Source: Streptosporangiaceae bacterium
GTDB taxonomy: Bacteria > Actinomycetota > Actinomycetes > Streptosporangiales > Streptosporangiaceae
Assembly (NCBI GenBank): GCA_030043395.1
Contig: JASHXW010000318.1
Coordinates: 1-7,498, forward strand
Length of the DNA: 7,498 bases
Direction: 5' to 3'
Shown piece after piece: positions 6,255 through 7,498 of the stretch; position 1 is the stretch's first letter, and every line of letters begins with the position of its first letter. The notes under the pieces are model-generated. The model was not told the origin of the DNA. It saw only the letters and a list, made by a program, of their open reading frames with translations, and searched no databases. Made by a program: the position numbers and the translations under genes.

Positions 6255-6977
6255 ATGACTGAGCGCGAGGGTCAGGCGGCTCATCAGGCTGGCATCGCTG
6301 GCGAGAAGCCGGCTGGCAGCGGCATGACGCTTACCCGGCCAACTGCCCCGCCGCAGCAGCGGGTGTTCACGATCCCCAACATGATCAGCTTCGCGCGGCT
6401 GGCCGGCGTCCCGGTCTTCCTGTGGCTGGTACTCGGCGTGCGGACTGCCGCCGGTGACTGGTGGGCGCTGGGAATACTCGCTGCCGCCGGCCTCTCCGAC
6501 TGGCTGGACGGCAAGATCGCCCGCGCGATGAACCAGCAGAGCCGCCTCGGCGAGCTGCTCGACCCCTCAGCCGACCGCTTGTACATCGTGAGCACCGTGA
6601 TCGCCCTGGCGGTCCGCTCGATCATCGGCTGGTGGCTGGTCATCATCCTTGCCGTGCGCGAATTGAGCCTGGGCATTGTCCTGCTCGTGCTACGTCGCCA
6701 TGGTTACGGGCCGCTCCGGGTGAGTTTCGTCGGCAAGGCGGCCACGCTGAGTCTTCTGTACGCCTTTCCGCTGCTTTTTCTGGGCTCGCACACGTCGTCG
6801 TACGCAGAGGTCGCGCGCGTGGCCGGTTGGGCCTTCGCACTCTGGGGAACTGGCCTCTACTGGTGGGCTGGCGTGCTCTACGTCGAGCAAGCTCGTCGCC
6901 TCCTCACGGCTGGGCGCGCGCGTGGCCGTGACGAAGCGGCCGCGCACCACGCCGAGGGGGACGTCGCCCGGCACTGA
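6255..6977 (+). CDS. CDP-alcohol phosphatidyltransferase, probable eukaryote-type cardiolipin synthase
   Basis: A 240-residue membrane protein with an exact CDP-alcohol phosphotransferase signature. D82-x2-D85-G86-x2-A89-R90-x8-G99-x3-D103-x3-D107 is seen in DWLDGKIAR and GELLDPSAD; the aspartates bind the metal ions and the CDP-lipid. Hydrophobic segments lie at about 43-61, 68-82, 110-147 (two), 161-177 and 188-212, giving the usual five or six membrane spans. The family joins CDP-diacylglycerol to an alcohol. In Streptomyces coelicolor the homologous place, next to a mannose-1-phosphate guanylyltransferase gene, is held by SCO1389, shown to be a eukaryote-like cardiolipin synthase using phosphatidylglycerol. 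The same neighbour here supports that role, though phosphatidylglycerophosphate synthase cannot be excluded from sequence alone. ATG 6255 has a poor ribosome binding site; ATG 6324 would drop 23 polar residues and keep every membrane span. Confidence 0.85.
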   Translation: MTEREGQAAHQAGIAGEKPAGSGMTLTRPTAPPQQRVFTIPNMISFARLAGVPVFLWLVLGVRTAAGDWWALGILAAAGLSDWLDGKIARAMNQQSRLGELLDPSADRLYIVSTVIALAVRSIIGWWLVIILAVRELSLGIVLLVLRRHGYGPLRVSFVGKAATLSLLYAFPLLFLGSHTSSYAEVARVAGWAFALWGTGLYWWAGVLYVEQARRLLTAGRARGRDEAAAHHAEGDVARH

Positions 6978-7014
6978 CGCGCAGGCGTGGCAGCGGGCGA
7001 GTTTCTCGTGCCTG

Positions 7015-7021
7015 AAGGGAG
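7015..7021 (+). promoter_or_regulatory. Ribosome binding site of the nucleotidyltransferase gene
   Basis: AAGGGAG ends 10 nt before GTG 7032. It supports that GTG as the start over the internal ATG 7047, which would cut into the nucleotide-binding strand. Confidence 0.55.
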
Positions 7022-7031
7022 CGCTGCAGCA

Positions 7032-7498
7032 GTGAGGGCCGTAGTCATGGCAGGCGGCGAGGGAACCAGGCTGCGCCCGCTCACCGCCAACCAGCCGAAA
7101 CCCCTGCTGCCCGTGGTGAACAAGCCAATCATGGAGCACGTGCTGCGGCTGCTGCGCAGGCACAAGTTCGACGAGACGATCGTCACCGTCCAGTTCCTTG
7201 CCTCGATGGTGCGCAACTACTTCGGCGATGGCGAAGAGTCGGGGATGAGCCTGCAGTACGCCACGGAAGACACCCCGCTTGGCACGGCCGGCAGCGTCAA
7301 GAACGCCGAGGACGCGCTTCGCGACGCCCCGTTCCTGGTGATCTCTGGTGACGCGCTGACCGACATCGACCTATCCGAGCTGATCCGCTTCCACGAGGAC
7401 AACGACGCCCTGGTCACGGTCGCCCTGGCCAGGGTCCCTGACCCGCTCGAATTCGGAATCGTCATCGCCGATGAGGACGGCCGGATCCAGCGCTTCCT
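7032..7498 (+). CDS. Sugar-1-phosphate nucleotidyltransferase, probable mannose-1-phosphate guanylyltransferase, 5' part only
   Basis: The gene runs off the right edge after 155 complete codons. It shows the N-terminal half of a nucleotidyltransferase domain. The nucleotide-binding loop MAGGEGTRLRPLT is at residues 6-18, and PKPLLPV (22-28) carries the conserved Lys. LGTAGSVKNAE is at 83-93, and SGDALTDID at 105-113 has a metal-binding Asp (D107). The enzyme would join a sugar 1-phosphate to a nucleoside triphosphate, making for example GDP-mannose for cell-envelope glycans. The neighbouring cardiolipin-synthase-like gene matches the SCO1389-SCO1388 arrangement of Streptomyces. There the second protein is, as I recall, about 830 residues long with an added phosphomannomutase-like domain; whether that holds here cannot be seen. 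A glucose-1-phosphate thymidylyl- or uridylyltransferase is the alternative. GTG 7032 begins right before the first beta-strand (RAVVMAGG). The 54-bp gap after the phosphatidyltransferase gene suggests co-transcription. Confidence 0.87.
   Translation, partial: MRAVVMAGGEGTRLRPLTANQPKPLLPVVNKPIMEHVLRLLRRHKFDETIVTVQFLASMVRNYFGDGEESGMSLQYATEDTPLGTAGSVKNAEDALRDAPFLVISGDALTDIDLSELIRFHEDNDALVTVALARVPDPLEFGIVIADEDGRIQRF

Noticed and set aside
6138..6284. Extension of the lipoprotein frame upstream to 6284.
   Set aside because: It would place the signal peptide about 50 residues from the N-terminus and overlap the phosphatidyltransferase start; GTG 6137 puts the lipobox at a normal distance.

Overview
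The window is dense, high-GC DNA with GTG and ATG starts, start/stop-overlapping genes and almost no intergenic space. This points to an actinobacterium, and the cardiolipin-synthase-like gene followed by a sugar-1-phosphate nucleotidyltransferase gene at the right edge is a pairing I know from Streptomyces and relatives. Arginine AGG codons are common (about 13 of about 31 Arg codons in the thiolase by hand count), which is unlike typical Streptomyces. A less common soil lineage, for example near Streptosporangiales, is possible but is only a guess.

Left part (1-1694, + strand): the 3' end of a GNAT acetyltransferase gene, then an FkbH-type HAD phosphatase/glyceryltransferase-like gene, then a free-standing acyl carrier protein. 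Successive genes overlap by 4 bp (GTGA, ATGA), so the three are very probably one translationally coupled unit. FkbH-ACP pairs are known to draw a glyceryl unit from 1,3-bisphosphoglycerate onto an ACP for polyketide or tetronate-type products. This is the most specialised element in view, and its remaining genes, if any, lie left of the window.

Middle part (1701-4669): a RimJ/RimL-type GNAT gene on the - strand converges on the ACP gene with a 6-bp gap. It is divergent from a + strand pair: a serine beta-lactamase-like hydrolase (EstB/family VIII esterase type) and a PcaF-like thiolase with its own strong ribosome binding site. Nothing here shows a shared pathway for these genes.

Right part (4695-7498): a - strand lipoprotein with a PQQ-type beta-propeller converges on the thiolase gene around a GC-rich hairpin. 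It is divergent from a CDP-alcohol phosphatidyltransferase gene, probably a eukaryote-type cardiolipin synthase, which is followed by the 5' part of a mannose-1-phosphate guanylyltransferase-like gene cut by the window edge.

I saw no tRNA or rRNA gene, insertion sequence, CRISPR array or long repeat. No stretch longer than about 120 bases lacks a gene. The many other long open frames are GC-driven shadows of these genes.
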